Shown piece by piece: positions 46,922 to 49,275 of a DNA stretch of 49,275 nucleotides. Origin of the DNA: Sulfuritalea sp. (GTDB lineage: Bacteria; Pseudomonadota; Gammaproteobacteria; Burkholderiales; Rhodocyclaceae); assembly GCA_021738385.1 (NCBI GenBank), contig JAIPCF010000012.1, positions 1 through 49,275 on the forward strand, written 5' to 3'. A model generated the notes under the pieces. That model made no database searches. It had not been told where the DNA came from and worked only from the letters and a program-made list of their open reading frames with translations. Position 1 is the stretch's first letter. Each line of letters opens with the position of its first letter. Position numbers and translations under genes: made by a program.

Positions 46922-49275
46922 ATGCAAGCCGTACAGACGTCCGAGATCAAGTGGTACAAGAGTCGGCAGGCGCCCGAAGCGGTTGCCGCAGGCGCCATGG
47001 TTCGCCTGAGCATCGACGGCAAGGACGTCGATGCCCCAGAGGGTGTTTCATTGCTCTCGGCAGCGAGTGCGGCCGGAATCTATATTCCCGCGCTTTGTGC
47101 TCATCCCGATCTGCCGCCCAGTTCGCAGCGCGGAGGTGGCGACAGCGGCTGCAATCTTTGCGTGGTCGAAATTGCCGGCACCACCGGCATGCGTACCTCT
47201 TGTTCCATCCCGGTCGAAGCGGGAATGGTTGTCACCACCACTTCTCCGGCAATCGACAAGTTGCGCAAGGAGCGCATCGCCAAGACGCTGGGCACGCATC
47301 CCCATGTATGTCTGACCTGCCCGCAGCGGGAAGGCTGTAGCCGCACCACGTGTTCCTTCGGCAATCCGGTCGAGCAGCGTTGCTGTTCCATCTTTGGCAA
47401 CTGCGAATTACGCAAGGTTTCCGACTACGTCGGCATTCCGCCGACGACTCCCAATTACAAGCATGTTCAATTGCCTGTCATCAAGGACGAGCCTTTTTAC
47501 GACCGTGACTACAACCTGTGCATTGACTGCCGTCGCTGCCTGGTGGCCTGCAATGAGGTTCGCGGAGTAGGCTGCCTTGAAGTCAAGAATACCGATGGGC
47601 GCACTTGGGTCGGCACGATTGCACCAACCTTGCTCGAATCCGGCTGCAAGTTTTGTAGTGCCTGTGTCACCGTCTGCCCCACCGGTGCGCTTAAGGATCG
47701 TACGCTGGACCCGGCGCATCTGGAAGAAACGCAAGTGCCGTGCAAGGCAACGTGTCCGGCCGGTATCGACGTGCCGCGCTATGTGCAACTGGTCGGTCTG
47801 GGCATGTACAGCGAAGCGGTGGCGGTGGTTCGTGAAAAGTTGCCCTTCCCCGGCATACTCGGCCGCGCCTGTTTCAGTCCGTGTGAGTCGGCTTGCCGGC
47901 GCAAGGATCTTGACGATCCGCTATCGATCCGCAGCCTGAAGCGTATCGCTGCCGACAACGATACCGGTTTGTGGCGCAAGTATTCCTACCAGTTGCCGTC
48001 TTCGGGCAAGAAGACAGCGGTGGTCGGTGCAGGGCCCGGCGGGCTGACGGCCGCCTACTATCTGGCGAAGAAGGGACACGGGGTTACCGTGTTCGATGCC
48101 ATGCCGGCGGCAGGTGGCATGGCGCGCTACGGCATTCCTTCCTACCGCGTGCCGTTGGACGTGATTGATCAGGAAGTGTCCGAAGTGGAAAAGCTCGGTG
48201 TCGAGTTCCGCTTCAATACCCGCATCGAAAACATCGACGACTTGCTGTCACAGGGATTCGACTCGGTTTTCCTTGCCATTGGCGCCCAAAGCGGCGACCC
48301 TCTCGGCGTCCCCGGCGATCGCCTGCCGAACGTCATCGACAGCCCGACCTTCCTGCACGCGGCAACAACGGGAAAAGTCGGCTCTGGTGATACGGCAACG
48401 AGTGACGCAGCGATCGTGATCGGCAAGCGCGTAGCAGTGATTGGTGGCGGCAACGTTGCCACCGATAACGCTCGTTCCGCCAAGCGTTTCGGCGCCGAAG
48501 TTGTTGATATGGTTTATCGCCGCACCCGCGAGGAAATGCCGGCGCGCGACGATGAGGTGCAGGGTTGTATTGACGAGCAGGTCAATTTCCGCTTTTTGCT
48601 GGCGCCGAAGAAGATTGAACTCAACGACACCGGCAGTTCGCGCCTGAGAATCACCTACGTCAAAATGGAACTTGGCGAACCCGATGCTTCCGGTCGGCGC
48701 CGGCCGATGGAAGTGGCCGGCAGCGAGTTCACCGAAGATGTCGATCTGGTCATATCCGCCATCGGTCAGCGTCCCGAGGAAATTACCGGCTACGGTGTAC
48801 AGATCGCAAAGAACAATCGCATCCAGGTTCGCGAGGACAGCATGCTCACCAGCCGTCCCGGCGTCTTCGCCGGCGGCGATTGCGTGCTCGGCCCATCAAC
48901 GCTGATCGAATCCGTGGCCCAAGGCCGAAAAGCGGCAGCAGCGATGGATGCTTTCCTTGGCGGTGACGGCAACATTGAAGAGAAGCTGCTGCCGGATTGG
49001 GACACCGATCCCTACATCGGCCGCGAAGAGGGTTTCAACAGCACGAAACGTTTTCATCCGATCTTCATCGATCCCGCCAAGCGCAACAACTGGGACGAAG
49101 TCGAACTCGGGTTTGACGAAGCCACAGCGCGTGCCGAGGCCTTGCGCTGTCTGAAATGCAATCTTGCGCCGAAGATCGAAGACATGGTTCTGCCGCCGGA
49201 GTCCTGGCTGGAGCTGAATGCCGAGAACGTTGCTGGTGTGCAGATCGAGTCAGGGGTGTACCAGTTGCTCGACGG
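46922..49275 (+). CDS. bzdV: BzdV, multi-cluster NAD(P)H:acceptor oxidoreductase (GltD-like), cut by window edge
   Basis: At least 784 residues, open at the window end. An N-terminal NuoG/HoxU-like [2Fe-2S] part is at about 25-100 (PEGVSLLSAASAAGIYIP, GCNLCVVEIAG). NuoG-like CLTCPQREGCSRTTC follows, then two [4Fe-4S] motifs (LCIDCRRCLVACNEV, GCKFCSACVTVCPTGA). From about 280 it is GltD-like: CKATCPAGIDVPRYV, VVGAGPGGLTAAYYL (FAD), VIGGGNVATDNARSA (NAD(P)) and FAGGDCVLGPSTLIESVAQG. In Azoarcus the homologue is proposed to help reduce the ferredoxin used by benzoyl-CoA reductase. AAGGAGGAAG precedes the ATG. Confidence 0.88.
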   Translation, partial: MQAVQTSEIKWYKSRQAPEAVAAGAMVRLSIDGKDVDAPEGVSLLSAASAAGIYIPALCAHPDLPPSSQRGGGDSGCNLCVVEIAGTTGMRTSCSIPVEAGMVVTTTSPAIDKLRKERIAKTLGTHPHVCLTCPQREGCSRTTCSFGNPVEQRCCSIFGNCELRKVSDYVGIPPTTPNYKHVQLPVIKDEPFYDRDYNLCIDCRRCLVACNEVRGVGCLEVKNTDGRTWVGTIAPTLLESGCKFCSACVTVCPTGALKDRTLDPAHLEETQVPCKATCPAGIDVPRYVQLVGLGMYSEAVAVVREKLPFPGILGRACFSPCESACRRKDLDDPLSIRSLKRIAADNDTGLWRKYSYQLPSSGKKTAVVGAGPGGLTAAYYLAKKGHGVTVFDAMPAAGGMARYGIPSYRVPLDVIDQEVSEVEKLGVEFRFNTRIENIDDLLSQGFDSVFLAIGAQSGDPLGVPGDRLPNVIDSPTFLHAATTGKVGSGDTATSDAAIVIGKRVAVIGGGNVATDNARSAKRFGAEVVDMVYRRTREEMPARDDEVQGCIDEQVNFRFLLAPKKIELNDTGSSRLRITYVKMELGEPDASGRRRPMEVAGSEFTEDVDLVISAIGQRPEEITGYGVQIAKNNRIQVREDSMLTSRPGVFAGGDCVLGPSTLIESVAQGRKAAAAMDAFLGGDGNIEEKLLPDWDTDPYIGREEGFNSTKRFHPIFIDPAKRNNWDEVELGFDEATARAEALRCLKCNLAPKIEDMVLPPESWLELNAENVAGVQIESGVYQLLD

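Overview
The window looks like chromosomal DNA of a facultatively anaerobic, probably denitrifying betaproteobacterium of the Rhodocyclales type (Azoarcus, Aromatoleum, Thauera or Sterolibacterium relatives). Three things point there: a suhB-trmJ-cysE-isc housekeeping block, an Azoarcus-type benzoyl-CoA reductase operon (bzdNOPQMSTUV order), and a complete padBCDEFGHIJ set for anaerobic phenylacetate oxidation. Assignment is by gene content and order only; no species is claimed.

Region 1 (1-16.1 kb) is mostly housekeeping. On the minus strand lie the 5' part of mutS and suhB. On the plus strand follow trmJ, cysE and a full isc operon: iscR, a second cysteine desulfurase, iscS, iscU, iscA, hscB, hscA, fdx, iscX. 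Two tandem IscR type-1 sites sit before iscR. tatD, tpx, typA (minus), a methylthioinosine/methylthioadenosine phosphorylase, def and a membrane diguanylate cyclase (minus) complete the region.

Region 2 (16.3-31.7 kb) is an anaerobic phenylacetate island. PaaX (minus) separates two units. To its left, on the minus strand, are an NDP-forming acyl-CoA ligase-like protein and a FlK-like acyl-CoA thioesterase, preceded by a perfect FNR-type box and a GATACA/TGTATC inverted repeat. To its right runs fdhD-padBCD (molybdenum phenylacetyl-CoA oxidoreductase with Fe-S and membrane subunits), padEFGHI (phenylglyoxylate dehydrogenase, giving benzoyl-CoA) and padJ (phenylacetate-CoA ligase). The padF-padG junction is interrupted by a repeat-bearing insert of about 155 bp. 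The insert duplicates the junction, ribosome-binding site included, and encodes a small translationally coupled repeat peptide.

Region 3 (31.9-34.9 kb) is a TRAP transporter (dctP, terminator, dctQ, dctM), probably for an aromatic or other organic acid.

Region 4 (35.0-49.3 kb) carries both known ways of attacking benzoyl-CoA, back to back. On the minus strand, boxR-boxC-boxB-boxA encodes the aerobic hybrid epoxidation pathway with its benzoyl-CoA-sensing regulator. On the plus strand, bzdNOPQ-bzdM-bzdS-bzdT-bzdU-bzdV (bzdV runs off the window) encodes ATP-dependent reductive dearomatisation. The two operons diverge from one AT-rich 325-bp intergenic region containing promoter-like sequences, TGCA boxes and an FNR-like site. 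Functionally, PadJ, PadBCD and PadEFGHI turn phenylacetate into benzoyl-CoA, which then enters the box or bzd route depending on oxygen. The Isc machinery and FdhD are likely to serve the very Fe-S- and Mo-rich enzymes of the island.

No tRNA, rRNA, CRISPR array or insertion sequence with a transposase was seen. The main unexpected items are the padF-padG insert and the small dispersed repeat family it belongs to, the ligase/thioesterase pair with FNR- and PaaX-like control sites, and the shared box/bzd control region.
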